From Hymenobacter radiodurans (GTDB lineage Bacteria > Bacteroidota > Bacteroidia > Cytophagales > Hymenobacteraceae): a stretch of 64,000 nucleotides of DNA. The stretch covers positions 1,860,001 to 1,924,000 of the forward strand of contig NZ_CP037922.1 in the NCBI RefSeq assembly GCF_004355185.1. The letters run 5' to 3'. How positions within the stretch are numbered: position 1 is the stretch's first letter; each line of letters starts with the position of its first letter. The position numbers and the translations under genes are program-made. The notes under the pieces were generated by a model. It was not told where the DNA came from. It saw nothing but the letters and a program-made list of their open reading frames with translations, and made no database searches. Of the stretch, positions 8,454 to 18,234 are shown piece by piece.

Positions 8454-9314
8454 ATGTTTTCCCTACGCCATTTCCTTTCTAGCTTCCTACTACTGGCGTT
8501 GCTGACCACTGCCTGTTCGGAGGAGGAAGCAACGCCCAAATCACCAGTAACCCCAGCCTTGGAGGGGCATCTAACGATGGGCAATCCCAGTGGGGCGGTA
8601 GCAGATGTAGCTTCTCCTACGAACTACCTGCTCAGCAAACCCCAGTATGTACTCTCATATCACCGCGATAAGGGCATTCCGAACTGGGTGAGCTGGCACC
8701 TGGCTTCTTCCTGGTTAGGTAGCGCTGCCCGGCAAGATGACTTTAGGGCTGATAACACATTGCCTACGGGCTGGTACCAAGTGACGGCCGCCAGCTACAC
8801 CAGCTCAGGCTTTGACCGGGGCCACAACTGCCCCTCAGCCGACCGCACGGCCACCGAGGCCGACAATTCCGCTACGTTCCTAATGATCAACATGCTGCCC
8901 CAAGCGCCGCGCAATAATCAGCAGACTTGGGCTAGCTTGGAGGAATATTGCCGTACGCTCGTGGGGCAAGGCAATGAACTATATATTGTCATGGGGCAGT
9001 ATGGCACAGGCGGCATCGGTTCCAGCGGCGCCAAGATTACACTAGATAATGGACGGGTGACTGTGCCCCAACGAATCTGGAAAGTCATTGTGGTGCTACC
9101 TGAGGGGGCCAATGATGCCAGCCGCGTTAGTGCCAACACGCGGATTATTGCCGTGGATACGCCAAATGAGAACAATCTGAATACGGCATGGGGTAGTTAC
9201 CGAACGACGGTAGATAGCATTGAAGGGGCGACTGGCTATGACTTGCTGTCGGCAGTTCCAGCTTCAGTCCAAAGTGTTATTGAAGGCCGTGCGGATGTGG
9301 GGCCAACGCAATAG
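8454..9314 (+). CDS. DNA/RNA non-specific endonuclease lipoprotein (NucA type)
   Basis: The 286-residue product has a lipoprotein signal (hydrophobic stretch, then LTTAC with Cys21 as the lipidated residue). A beta-beta-alpha-metal nuclease domain follows, marked by the DRGH motif at 121-124, with His124 as the general base. The magnesium-binding region is NMLPQAPRNNQQTW (about 146-159), which contains the conserved Asn. The enzyme would degrade DNA and RNA outside the inner membrane, for nutrient scavenging or as a barrier against incoming DNA. It follows the small membrane peptide closely. The family is also used as secreted toxins, but no immunity gene is recognisable beside it. Confidence 0.9.
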   Translation: MFSLRHFLSSFLLLALLTTACSEEEATPKSPVTPALEGHLTMGNPSGAVADVASPTNYLLSKPQYVLSYHRDKGIPNWVSWHLASSWLGSAARQDDFRADNTLPTGWYQVTAASYTSSGFDRGHNCPSADRTATEADNSATFLMINMLPQAPRNNQQTWASLEEYCRTLVGQGNELYIVMGQYGTGGIGSSGAKITLDNGRVTVPQRIWKVIVVLPEGANDASRVSANTRIIAVDTPNENNLNTAWGSYRTTVDSIEGATGYDLLSAVPASVQSVIEGRADVGPTQ

Positions 9315-9435
9315 CTGTATTTCTCTTTTGTTAGCCATAGGTCCGTCAGGAACAGGCAGCTCAGCAGCCAACTTAGAATTTTCTCGCCTCAGTTAGGCTT
9401 TCAATTTGGATCGTAGCAACTTATTGAAAAAAATG

Positions 9436-10356
9436 TTATCCCTCCTCTGCTATTTTTATTGGCCTGACACAAGCATCTAAAAAAGCTATTCCATACTCAG
9501 TAAAACTCAGGTACCCTTTTCTTAGAATAAATTCCAGTTTCCAATTATCATTATCTTCATTATTGAATTCCTTTGCTGTTTCCTTTATCTGGTCAATTCT
9601 ATCCATATAAATTTTTTCAAGCTCTTCATACACAAGCTCATCCTCCTTATTATATTGATTTTTAGTAAGTTTCAAGAGCCCCAGTCTCGTCATATTTTCT
9701 ATATAAATATCGATATTATTTTTAAAAGTTAGATTGATTGAATGTTCTAGTCCAGATAAATTTTTATCAACCTCTATTTCTAATTCTAAAATATCCTGAA
9801 GTTCATATTTAATTTGCGCCTTTATTTGTTCTTTTGTTTTTGGTATATTGGAATTTGTTATTTCTGGCGGTGGTATCAATTTCTTGTATTTGCTAACGCT
9901 TATTTCAATGATGGGGATATTAGAGCCATCTTTTAAATGATATAATATCGATGCTTCATCCGCGCTCAGGTTCTCTAAAGTTTGAATAAACGCAGGATGT
10001 ACCATTCCAAGAGTAGAATATGTAGATCCTTTTGCTAGTAAATTAACGAAGGCATCTGATAATTTGTTTTGCTCTAGCGTTAGCAACTTATTAACTATTG
10101 GGAGGCCAATAGACGCCGGTATCTCACATATATCAGCCTGCTTTGTGTCAGCAAGTTTTTCCTCAGCGTTAAGGAAGTGCTGCCTCAACCGCTCTCTAGT
10201 ATCCTCATTTGATAACTTGGCAGATAAAAGACTAGCTGATTCGTATTTAAACACATCCGCGAGAGCTACACCGATCTTTGTAAAACCTCTGACTAAGGCA
10301 CTGATTTTTTTAGGTTCGTGACCCTCATTGTGAAACGAAAGGAGGTCTTGGCTCAT
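9436..10356 (-). CDS. Abi-alpha / DUF4393-like abortive infection protein
   Basis: The 306-residue, AT-rich gene resembles the Abi-alpha (DUF4393) family: an N-terminal helical part, the segment IPASIGLPIVNKLL (about 81-94), and the family-like core FVNLLAKGSTYSTLGMVHPAF followed by IQTLENLSADEASILYHL. The C-terminal half has a charged helical stretch and ends in a small domain (YLSFTEYGIAFLDACV) like a winged helix. Members are linked to phage abortive infection, with the mechanism unknown. The upstream membrane-protein gene on the same strand stops 36 bp before this start, so the two probably work as a pair. Confidence 0.7.
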   Translation of the reverse strand: MSQDLLSFHNEGHEPKKISALVRGFTKIGVALADVFKYESASLLSAKLSNEDTRERLRQHFLNAEEKLADTKQADICEIPASIGLPIVNKLLTLEQNKLSDAFVNLLAKGSTYSTLGMVHPAFIQTLENLSADEASILYHLKDGSNIPIIEISVSKYKKLIPPPEITNSNIPKTKEQIKAQIKYELQDILELEIEVDKNLSGLEHSINLTFKNNIDIYIENMTRLGLLKLTKNQYNKEDELVYEELEKIYMDRIDQIKETAKEFNNEDNDNWKLEFILRKGYLSFTEYGIAFLDACVRPIKIAEEG

Positions 10357-10392
10357 AAAATATTTAAATTAAACATGAGAAATATTTAATAG

Positions 10393-10971
10393 CTACTTCT
10401 TTTTCCCCCAAGTCGCTATAACCATAAATACAAGTACCGCCACACCAAAATTTAATAAATAATTATATATAGGCTGTTTAAAGGTTGGGATCAAGAATAA
10501 AAGAGAGTTTAAAATCACTACTATAAAAAATAAACCAATAAAAAAAGCTTGGCTTTCTGATTTATCTTTTGCTGTAAAAATATCAATAATTGCTAATAAA
10601 AAAAATAATACCGATGTAGATAAAAATCTTAATAAAATGACATCTCTATTATTGATGAATCGATTCATAGCTGCACTGTTGTATAAATTTCTTACTTCTG
10701 TCACCCAAGGTTTTCTTGTTCTAATTTGATTCGCAATATCATCTAGATCTTTTTTTAAAATAACTGTATCTTGCATTCCCTTAGGATACAGTTCGTTAAG
10801 TGATTTAATTTGTTCTATACGTTTATTAGTTCTATAGTTGAATGTAAAATTAAACGTGTCGTTTGTGAAGTAGATAGTTGTTATAATAAATAAAAAAAAC
10901 AATGTCTTTCGTGATAAGGAAAGCGTGCTATCAGTAACTAAATTGAGAAAATGTTTTATCAATTCTTCCAT
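10393..10971 (-). CDS. Multi-pass membrane protein, partner of the Abi-alpha-like gene
   Basis: The start at 10971 (MEELIKHFLN) fits better than the upstream ATG at 11019 because the extra segment is unlike a real N-terminus; this gives about 192 residues. The sequence shows one N-terminal membrane helix (FFLFIITTIYF), a soluble loop of about 75 residues rich in charged residues, then three closely spaced helices (FLLAIIDIF, FFIGLFFIVVIL, FGVAVLVFMVI). It is the first gene of a two-gene operon with the Abi-alpha-like protein. A membrane effector plus cytoplasmic sensor is a recurrent arrangement in anti-phage systems, so that role is plausible but not shown. Confidence 0.6.
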   Translation of the reverse strand: MEELIKHFLNLVTDSTLSLSRKTLFFLFIITTIYFTNDTFNFTFNYRTNKRIEQIKSLNELYPKGMQDTVILKKDLDDIANQIRTRKPWVTEVRNLYNSAAMNRFINNRDVILLRFLSTSVLFFLLAIIDIFTAKDKSESQAFFIGLFFIVVILNSLLFLIPTFKQPIYNYLLNFGVAVLVFMVIATWGKKK

Positions 10972-11198
10972 AAAAAATATTTTGCAATATAGCTTAAACT
11001 TGAAATACTTTGGGTTCAAGAAAACTTAGCAATTCTATAACAAAATTTATAGATAAAGCCGCCTCATCTTCATTACTATGTTTTCCATTGTGAATTACTA
11101 CATTCCTTACCGGCTTTAGGCAGTAACAAGCGGAGAAGCATGACATTAAAGCATGCATAAGCCCTGACTTGAATAAGTTGGGGCTTCTGTTCTCCAGC

Positions 11199-11543
11199 TT
11201 ATAGAGTGGGAGTATTGGCTCGGCCTAGAAGGGAGCGCTGATTGCGGTAGAGTATCTTGCTCTCGCAGAAGGCAATGCAGGAGGCGCGGGAGTAGCGAAT
11301 GGCGCGGCCCAGGCCCGTAGTCTTAAGCAGGCTGTCCTTGCGTTCCCGTTCGCTGCGTAGCGTGGTCAGGCTTTTAATGCCGGTCAGCTTTAAGGCAGTC
11401 TTGGAGGGTACGTACTCGTCGGTGCAGGCTTCGAGTTGTTCAATCCGTTTGAGTAGGGGAGAGGTAGATTTGTCTATTTGCTCTTGAATGGCAGTGGAGA
11501 GCCACTGACCGAACGAGGTAAATCCTTCTTTTAGCTCAGTCAT
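11199..11543 (-). CDS. Excisionase-like winged helix-turn-helix protein
   Basis: The start at 11543 (MTELKEGFTSF) gives 114 residues; the longer frame from 11648 reads through likely promoter sequence. An N-terminal coiled coil (about residues 10-40) is followed by a MerR/excisionase-type fold: YVPSKTALKLTGIKSLTTLRSER as the HTH, then GRAIRYSRASCIAFCESK as the wing and closing helix. Such proteins act as recombination directionality factors or small regulators on integrative elements. No integrase is in view, so it may be a remnant or a partner of an element that extends beyond the window. AAAGATCTTT, a 10-bp palindrome, lies just upstream (about 11612-11621). Confidence 0.6.
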   Translation of the reverse strand: MTELKEGFTSFGQWLSTAIQEQIDKSTSPLLKRIEQLEACTDEYVPSKTALKLTGIKSLTTLRSERERKDSLLKTTGLGRAIRYSRASCIAFCESKILYRNQRSLLGRANTPTL

Positions 11544-11843
11544 AAGGGAAGTGAGAGTGCTATAGCGAAATGGTATCAAGGTGGCACTATTGCCAGCCGA
11601 TACAAAGGTGAAAGATCTTTGTGTAATACGCAAAACAAAGATAATCAATTAGTTACGCACTTAATATGTGCATAAATGGTAAGTGTTACGTGCGTCAAAA
11701 GGTTTGTTTTTATCCGTTACAATCTGATTTTTACTACCTCCCGACTCTTGCATGAAATCGAAACAGGTCAATTTTTACCACAATTGGCAATAGGTATATT
11801 ATAATCTATATAATTATATGAAAATTTGAAGTATATCAATCTT

Positions 11844-12102
11844 ATGAAAACTCTATTAGGCACCTTGGCTTTGGTAATGGCTCTAGCCGCTGCCGCCCCA
11901 GTGTGGGTCCCCCTCACTGTCACTATTGCAAAAGCTATTACAGTCGAAGCCGCTGTCTACGTGTGCGTAAGTAAGTCGTTGGTAACTTACCATAGTTCTG
12001 ATCATTGCAGTGGACTCAACCGCTGCACCCACGAGGTAAATGTCATGTCAATTGGCAGACGCTCAACAGATGGGCAAAAGAGCGTGCCTGAACTGCTATT
12101 AA
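11844..12102 (+). CDS. Secreted Cys-rich small protein, frameshifted
   Basis: The first frame gives a signal peptide (MKTLLGTLALVMALAAAAPV) and the family motif VYVCVSKSLVTYHSSDHCSGLNRCTH. Around 12050-12051 one extra A shifts the frame. Reading on one base later gives LADAQQMGKRACLNCY and a TAA at 12100-12102. That tail is exactly the closing CxxC motif seen in this common Bacteroidota family of small secreted proteins. The unshifted frame instead ends in an unrelated tail at 12110. The repaired stop would be four bases before the next gene. I infer either a sequencing error or a fresh mutation. The function of the family is unknown; its four cysteines could form disulfides or bind metal. 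Confidence 0.65.
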
Positions 12103-12106
12103 GCGT

Positions 12107-12520
12107 ATGAAAAGTCTTATTAATCTCCTCGCAGTATCTACCACATTATGGGTATTGAATTCATCTTGCAACTCGCCTACTCAAAAGCCAGCAGATGAGG
12201 CACAGAATACAAAGCCTAATTCGCAAGAGATTATGAGAGTTCAAGAATCAATTTTGAACACGTATGGGGAGCTAGATGCTGTAGCAGCTAAGTATAATAT
12301 AGGGCGGGATACCATACAGGCTATAATAGCAGAGCATGTTGGACAAGGTGATTCCTCTAGAGTAATACTTGGGCTACTAAATTTTAGCGGTAAACAGCGT
12401 AGGCCAGCCAACGCTGTTGCCAAGGAACTAGCTATGCGCTATCATCTGCCATATTCAACTGTTGGCGGTATTATCTATGACACTCACGCCTTGCTCATCA
12501 AAGGGGCAGCCGCAGAGTAA
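12107..12520 (+). CDS. Small lipoprotein of unknown function
   Basis: The 137-residue product has a lipobox (LNSSC, Cys21) after a short hydrophobic signal. A Thr/Asn/Gln-rich linker and a mainly helical soluble domain (about 40-135) follow, with ESILNTYGELDAVAAKYNIGRDTIQAII at its start. No enzymatic motif is visible. The gene begins right after the repaired end of the Cys-rich secreted protein, so they form a two-gene export-directed operon. It is the last protein gene before the tRNA boundary. Confidence 0.6.
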   Translation: MKSLINLLAVSTTLWVLNSSCNSPTQKPADEAQNTKPNSQEIMRVQESILNTYGELDAVAAKYNIGRDTIQAIIAEHVGQGDSSRVILGLLNFSGKQRRPANAVAKELAMRYHLPYSTVGGIIYDTHALLIKGAAAE

Positions 12521-12770
12521 GTGGTTTTTAATAACTCACACCATAATGGATTACACACTTTTTTTCTGTTTACGCGTGAACAGGCACCGTGATACAGAGT
12601 GAACGTGAACAATGAAAGTGGAATTCTATTGCTCGATAAATAAGTTAACGGATACACATACACATACTCGTTAGCTAAAAATCTTTAAAGGCAGTGAGAT
12701 CGAAAGTAGATAAGGGGAATGAATTACAAACTGTCCCCCTGAGTGTACCCTAAACTTGGTCTATAAATGC
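12521..12770. other. Spacer before the tRNA-Glu gene
   Basis: No open frame or recognisable motif is visible. This is where an attachment-site copy of the tRNA 3' end would be expected if an element had inserted here. The tRNA sequence itself is intact, and I see no second copy of its 3' end in the window. Confidence 0.4.
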
Positions 12771-12807
12771 AAAAAACCCGCTCTGCGTTATGCATAGCGG
12801 GTTTTTT
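12771..12807 (-). terminator. Terminator of tRNA-Glu
   Basis: AAAAAACCCGCT and AGCGGGTTTTTT form a 12-base inverted repeat around a 13-base loop, 24 bp beyond the tRNA 3' end. It would work in both directions. Confidence 0.8.
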
Positions 12808-12830
12808 ACTGCCTAAAACGAGTGGTTAAG

Positions 12831-12902
12831 TAGTCCGTAGGGGAATCGAACCCCTGTTGGTAGAATGAAAATCTACTGTCCTAACCCCTAGACGAACGGA
12901 CC
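12831..12902 (-). tRNA. tRNA-Glu (anticodon UUC)
   Basis: On the minus strand the 72-base cloverleaf starts GGTCCGTTCG and ends CCTACGGACTA. The anticodon stem is GTAGA/TCTAC around the loop TTTTCAT, giving anticodon TTC (Glu). The T-loop has the GGTTCGATTCC motif. CCA is not encoded. The first acceptor pair would be G-U. The 3' end points at the accessory segment (positions below 12.8 kb), as expected when an island has used this tRNA as its integration site. A terminator follows. Confidence 0.95.
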
Positions 12903-14217
<1,315 letters not shown>

Positions 14218-14243
14218 GGCCTGCTATATTGCCTTTTAATAAA

Positions 14244-14271
14244 AAAGCCCGCCCACTTTGGGTGGGCTTTT
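14244..14271 (+). terminator. gap terminator
   Basis: AAAGCCCGCCCA, loop CTT, then TGGGTGGGCTTTT, followed by CT-rich sequence, 26 bp after the gap stop. Confidence 0.8.
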
Positions 14272-14405
14272 CTATTAGTGATTTGACGCGGCTGGGGGGC
14301 TTTTTTGCTTGTTTTGACTATTGTCGAGACGCGACCTTTCACAGTTCATACTTCAACTTACGCCGCTACTCAACCTTGGGCTTCGCGCCGCGTTTCTATC
14401 CATCT

Positions 14406-15284
14406 ATGCCCGCTAAGCCGCGTATCTGTTTTATTCTGAATCCTGCTTCTGGTACTAACCGTGCGCAAGATGTGCCAGCCCTGATTGAGCGTTACCTCGA
14501 TCATACGGCCGTTGACCATGCCCTGCGCCTAACGGCCTATGCCGGGCACGCGGAAGAAATAGCCCGCACCGCTGCTGCTGAGGGGTTTCGCACGGTAGTA
14601 GCCGTAGGCGGCGATGGCACAGTAAACGAAGTGGGTCGCGGCTTACTGGGTACGAATGCTGCGATGGGTATCCTACCGCGCGGCTCCGGCAACGGCTTGG
14701 CCCGCCATCTGGAGGTGCCATTGGCTTTGCCCGCTGCCATCCGCCGAATGAGCCAGCCTGAGTTTCAGCGTATGGATGTGGGTCGGATTAATGGTCGTCC
14801 ATTTTTCTGCACGGCCGGGCTGGGTTTTGATGCCCACGTAAGCAAGTGCTTTGCCACGGCTGGTACGCGCGGCCTTGGCACCTATGTACGCGTGGCGCTT
14901 CGTGAGTACCGAACTTTCCAGCCGAAGCCCATTACGGTTACGCTCAATAACCGCACACTAACCACCGATTGCTACGTGCTGGCCTTTGCGAATGCTGGGC
15001 AGTATGGCAACAACGCCTATATCGCTCCCCGCGCCGATATTCGCGACGGATTATTGGACGTGTGCCTGATTGATGCGCTGCCGCTACGTCGGGCCGTGCG
15101 CGTAGCTATTGGCTTAGCCCTAGGCGATTTGCCCCAGTCGGGGGCTGCAGTGTATCATACCTCGCGGCACGTATTGGTAGAAGCCGCGACACCCATGGGG
15201 TTTCATGTGGATGGCGACTATGCCGGCGAGGCGACTAGCTTTGAAATTGAATTGTTGCCTCTAGCTTTGGAGGTAGCCGTATAA
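14406..15284 (+). CDS. Diacylglycerol kinase-family lipid kinase
   Basis: The start at 14406 (MPAKPRICFILNPASG) is where family homology begins; the frame is open upstream to 14229 but crosses a terminator and a G6C motif. The product is 292 residues. ILNPASGTNRA is the N-terminal phosphate-binding region and GGDGT (68-72) is the catalytic nucleotide-binding signature, followed by LPRGSGNGLARHL. The C-terminal beta domain contains GLGFDAHVS and FHVDGDYAG. Members phosphorylate diacylglycerol, sphingoid bases or related lipids at the membrane. The exact lipid cannot be told from sequence. Confidence 0.9.
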   Translation: MPAKPRICFILNPASGTNRAQDVPALIERYLDHTAVDHALRLTAYAGHAEEIARTAAAEGFRTVVAVGGDGTVNEVGRGLLGTNAAMGILPRGSGNGLARHLEVPLALPAAIRRMSQPEFQRMDVGRINGRPFFCTAGLGFDAHVSKCFATAGTRGLGTYVRVALREYRTFQPKPITVTLNNRTLTTDCYVLAFANAGQYGNNAYIAPRADIRDGLLDVCLIDALPLRRAVRVAIGLALGDLPQSGAAVYHTSRHVLVEAATPMGFHVDGDYAGEATSFEIELLPLALEVAV

Positions 15285-15315
15285 CCCAAAACTGATTTCC
15301 GCTTTACATTTTGCT

Positions 15316-15663
15316 ATGAAAGCCGACAAAAACCGCCGCAGCCGCGAAGGCGTGGTGTACTCTACCAACTCCGATTTTTCTTATCAGCACGCCGATGAGG
15401 AATCGGTGGTAACCTTCCCGCCCCAGCAGCAAAATCTGCGCGTGCACCTCGACCGCAAAAGCGGGGGTAAACAGGTAACGCTCATCACCGGCTTCGTAGG
15501 TCAAGATGCGGATCTACAAACCCTAGCTAAGCTGCTGAAAACCAAATGTGGAGTGGGCGGTAACGCCAAAGACGGCGACATCCTCATTCAGGGCGATTTT
15601 CGCGATAAAGTGATGGGCGTCCTGCTAGATCAGGGCTACAAAGCGAAGAAAGCCGGCGGCTAA
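15316..15663 (+). CDS. SUI1/eIF1-family translation factor (YciH-like)
   Basis: The 115-residue product has a variable basic N-terminus and the SUI1 fold from about residue 38: LRVHLDRKSGGKQVTLITGF, then LAKLLKTKCGVGGNAKDGDILIQGDFRDKVMGVLLDQGYKAKKAGG. This is the usual ribosome-binding core of bacterial eIF1-like proteins. Such proteins influence start-site fidelity when expressed, but their cellular role in bacteria is not settled. It follows the lipid kinase by 31 bp on the same strand and could be cotranscribed. Confidence 0.9.
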   Translation: MKADKNRRSREGVVYSTNSDFSYQHADEESVVTFPPQQQNLRVHLDRKSGGKQVTLITGFVGQDADLQTLAKLLKTKCGVGGNAKDGDILIQGDFRDKVMGVLLDQGYKAKKAGG

Positions 15664-15740
15664 TCCGGCAGCAGGGGCGTATGCAGCGGTAGCTGGCTTA
15701 GCACACACTTTTCAATTACGCAGTCACTTTGACCACTTAG

Positions 15741-16145
15741 ATGGAAGCCGTCAACCCACGCGAAATAGCCGAAAGCGGCATTATAAACGCCGTACAGTGG
15801 CTAAAGCTGGGTGTCGAAACTGTTGGGGCGTTCATTATTGCCCTAGGCATACTCGTAGCGGCCTGGTTGCTGATAAAAGCATTAATACAGCGTCGAACGG
15901 CCAATTTTACGGCCATCCGCCTGACACTGGCCCGCTACTTGGCCCTGGCGCTGGAGTTTCAACTAGGCGCCGATATTCTCTCCACAGCAATTGCCCCAAG
16001 TTGGGAGCAAATTGGGCAGCTCGGCGCCATTGCCGTCATCCGAACGGGTCTCAACTATTTCTTAACTAAGGAAATGCAGCAGGAAGAGCGTCAGAGCGCC
16101 GAACAAGCTGTGACGGAGCGTGCACATCAAACTCCTAGTAGCTAA
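15741..16145 (+). CDS. DUF1622 inner-membrane protein
   Basis: The 134-residue product has three predicted membrane segments: about 24-46 (GAFIIALGILVAAWLLI), about 62-85 and about 90-105. Between the first two is the family segment IRLTLARYLALALEFQLGADIL. The C-terminus is a short charged tail (KEMQQEERQSAEQ). The DUF1622 family is widespread and of unknown function. It is convergent with kdsB, whose stop codon is only 9 bp away. Confidence 0.85.
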   Translation: MEAVNPREIAESGIINAVQWLKLGVETVGAFIIALGILVAAWLLIKALIQRRTANFTAIRLTLARYLALALEFQLGADILSTAIAPSWEQIGQLGAIAVIRTGLNYFLTKEMQQEERQSAEQAVTERAHQTPSS

Positions 16146-16154
16146 GAGGAAAAA

Positions 16155-16916
16155 TTACCCTTGGCTCTGTAAATGAATTAAGTGCCTTTTAGCCCGCTCC
16201 ACATCCTCCGGCGTGTCAATACCGATAGTTTCTAGCTCTGTTTCAGCAGTTAAGATGCGGTAGCCATTTTCCAGCCACCGCAGTTGCTCCAGGCTTTCGG
16301 CCTGTTCTAGTGAGGAAGGCGGCAGTTTCGTAATTGCGGCTAGCACATCAGGCCGGTAAGCATACAGACCGATGTGGCGTAGATAGCGATGATGCGCAAG
16401 CCACTGGGCAGGTTCAGTTTGCCGCTGATAGGGCAGGGGGTGACGACTGAAATATAAGGCGTGCCCTGCAGCATCGAGCACCACTTTAGGCAAGTGAGGA
16501 CTAAATAATTCTTCCTCGCTAAGCACTGGTTTGACCAATGTAGCGAGCTGGGGGGCTTTTTCAACGTCAAAAAGCGCTACGAGAGCATCAATTTGAGCGG
16601 GATGAATAAATGGCTCGTCGCCCTGAATATTAATAATACAATCGGCGGACACGCCGAGTTGCTGGTAAGCATCAAACACGCGGTCAGTGCCACTCGGATG
16701 ATCGGGAGACGTGAGCACCGCCTCGCCGCTGAAACTGTGCACGTGCTCCAAAATGCGTGCATCATCCGTAGCTACCACCACACGCCGGAGTTGCGCCCGC
16801 TTAGCCTGCTCTACCACTCGTTGAATCATAGATTTGCCCCCCAGATCAACTAATGGCTTGCCGGGTAAGCGAGTGGAGGCATAGCGAGCGGGAATAATCC
16901 CAATGGCGTGGATCAT
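16155..16916 (-). CDS. kdsB: 3-deoxy-manno-octulosonate cytidylyltransferase (CMP-KDO synthetase)
   Basis: The start at 16916 (MIHAIGIIPARYASTRLPGKP) is the canonical N-terminus; the longer frame adds 50 residues without homology. The 253-residue protein has the nucleotide-binding PARYASTRLPGKPL loop, VVATDD, the HPSGTDR motif (about 81-87) and NIQGDEPF with the metal-binding Asp. It activates KDO with CTP for lipopolysaccharide inner-core synthesis in the cytoplasm. Two dispersed G6C motifs lie inside the gene, one encoding EKAPQL and the other LGGKS. Confidence 0.95.
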   Translation of the reverse strand: MIHAIGIIPARYASTRLPGKPLVDLGGKSMIQRVVEQAKRAQLRRVVVATDDARILEHVHSFSGEAVLTSPDHPSGTDRVFDAYQQLGVSADCIINIQGDEPFIHPAQIDALVALFDVEKAPQLATLVKPVLSEEELFSPHLPKVVLDAAGHALYFSRHPLPYQRQTEPAQWLAHHRYLRHIGLYAYRPDVLAAITKLPPSSLEQAESLEQLRWLENGYRILTAETELETIGIDTPEDVERAKRHLIHLQSQG

Positions 16917-17201
16917 ACAAAGAAGTTTAGGGAAGCTGAATACGAGCGGGTGGCTTTTTTGCAAAGAACAATGAAAACCCCGAATTGACCGACGCTTATA
17001 TAAGGTGTGTGGCGTGGCAGGCCAATAAATGACACCCAGCCACGTTAGTTGTAAGTAGTTTATCAATGGCCTTTGAGCCTCGCAGAAATGGCATTTTTGG
17101 GACTCAGCTGGGATTATTTTTTATCTTTCGGCGCTTTTAAATTTCCCCCTAAGCTGCCCCGCCCTGATTTTGGGGCCACTCGTTTTTCGCGAACTGCTCG
17201 T

Positions 17202-18212
17202 ATGACCCGTTTTTTGTTGCTGCTGCCTGCGTTTGTTCTCGCTGGTTTTGCCGCTACCGCCGCGCCCCGGCTCGCTCTCCCACCCGATTCTATTGGGGTT
17301 GAATACCGCAATAATAAGATGTTTATCAAGCACCGTGTGGCGGCTGGTGAGACCCTCTACGGCCTCTCGCGGCGCTATTCAGTGCCCGTTGAGCAAATTG
17401 TGGAAACCAACTCTTCGCTCAAAGGTGCCCTCGTAACGGGCCAGGTAGTACTGGTGCCCCGCATACGGGTAGTGCTCACAACGCCCGCCCCCACAAGCAC
17501 CTCCGCTCGCCCATCAGCACCCGCCAATACGGTTGCCGCAGCCCGCTCTCTGCCCACCGATAGCAACGGAAACCGCGTATATACAGTGCAAAAAGGGCAG
17601 ACACTGTACGCCGTGGCGCGTCTATTTCAGCTTGCACCCGCCGACCTGGCGCGCTTTAATAACCTGCCTGCAACTACTGGAGTAAAAGTAGGGCAGCGCC
17701 TGATTATTGTGCCAGCCGGTGCCAAGGCGCCTGCAACGGCGGCAGCTACTCCGCCATCTGCACCTGTAGAGGCACCTGCTACTGCCGCACCTGCCTCGGC
17801 GCCAGCGCCTGCAACGCCTAAACCAGTCGTGTCGGCCCCGGTGCCTGCTCGAACGGCTCCTGTTACGGCTAACACCAAAGATTCAGTGCGTACTCCGGCC
17901 CAAATTGCTGAGGAACGTGCGCCGGAGCGAGCCAGCGAAGTAGTGCGTCGTGTAACCGAAAGCGGCTTGGCCACCAAAATTGAAGGCACCGGCACCGATA
18001 AATACCTGGCCTTGCACAAAACGGCTGCTGTTGGTACCATCATGCAGGTTCGCAACATCATGAATGGACAGTCGGTGTACGTGCGTGTCATTGGGCAACT
18101 GCCCGATACAGGCGAAAACAGCAATATTCTGGTGCGCCTCTCGCCCCGCGCCGTGCAGCGCCTCTCTACACCCGACAGCCGCTTCCGGGTCGAAACTTCA
18201 TACGTGCCATAA
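17202..18212 (+). CDS. Exported protein with two LysM domains and an RlpA-like C-terminus
   Basis: The start at 17202 gives a signal peptide (MTRFLLLLPAFVLAGFAATAA) and 336 residues. The first LysM lies at about 43-90 (HRVAAGETLYGLSRRYSVPVEQIVETN), the second at about 125-172 (YTVQKGQTLYAVARLFQLAPADLARFNNL). A linker of about 60 residues made of Ala, Pro and Thr follows. The C-terminal 90 residues (GLATKIEGTGTDKYLALHKTA onward) resemble the double-psi beta-barrel domain found after LysM in Bacteroidota proteins. It should bind peptidoglycan in the periplasm. Catalysis is not implied. A strong terminator follows. Confidence 0.85.
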   Translation: MTRFLLLLPAFVLAGFAATAAPRLALPPDSIGVEYRNNKMFIKHRVAAGETLYGLSRRYSVPVEQIVETNSSLKGALVTGQVVLVPRIRVVLTTPAPTSTSARPSAPANTVAAARSLPTDSNGNRVYTVQKGQTLYAVARLFQLAPADLARFNNLPATTGVKVGQRLIIVPAGAKAPATAAATPPSAPVEAPATAAPASAPAPATPKPVVSAPVPARTAPVTANTKDSVRTPAQIAEERAPERASEVVRRVTESGLATKIEGTGTDKYLALHKTAAVGTIMQVRNIMNGQSVYVRVIGQLPDTGENSNILVRLSPRAVQRLSTPDSRFRVETSYVP

Positions 18213-18234
18213 GCAAGAGCCTGAGACTTAAGAT

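Noticed and set aside
11544..11648. Extended N-terminus of the excisionase-like protein
   Set aside because: The region includes a palindrome and promoter-like sequence, and the added residues do not resemble the family.
12771..12902. Second copy of the tRNA 3' end as an attachment site
   Set aside because: I found no repeat of the tRNA 3' sequence in the first 12.8 kb; the partner site would be outside the window.
14229..14405. Extended N-terminus of the lipid kinase
   Set aside because: It would cross the gap terminator and a G6C motif and has no homology; ATG at 14406 is the natural start.
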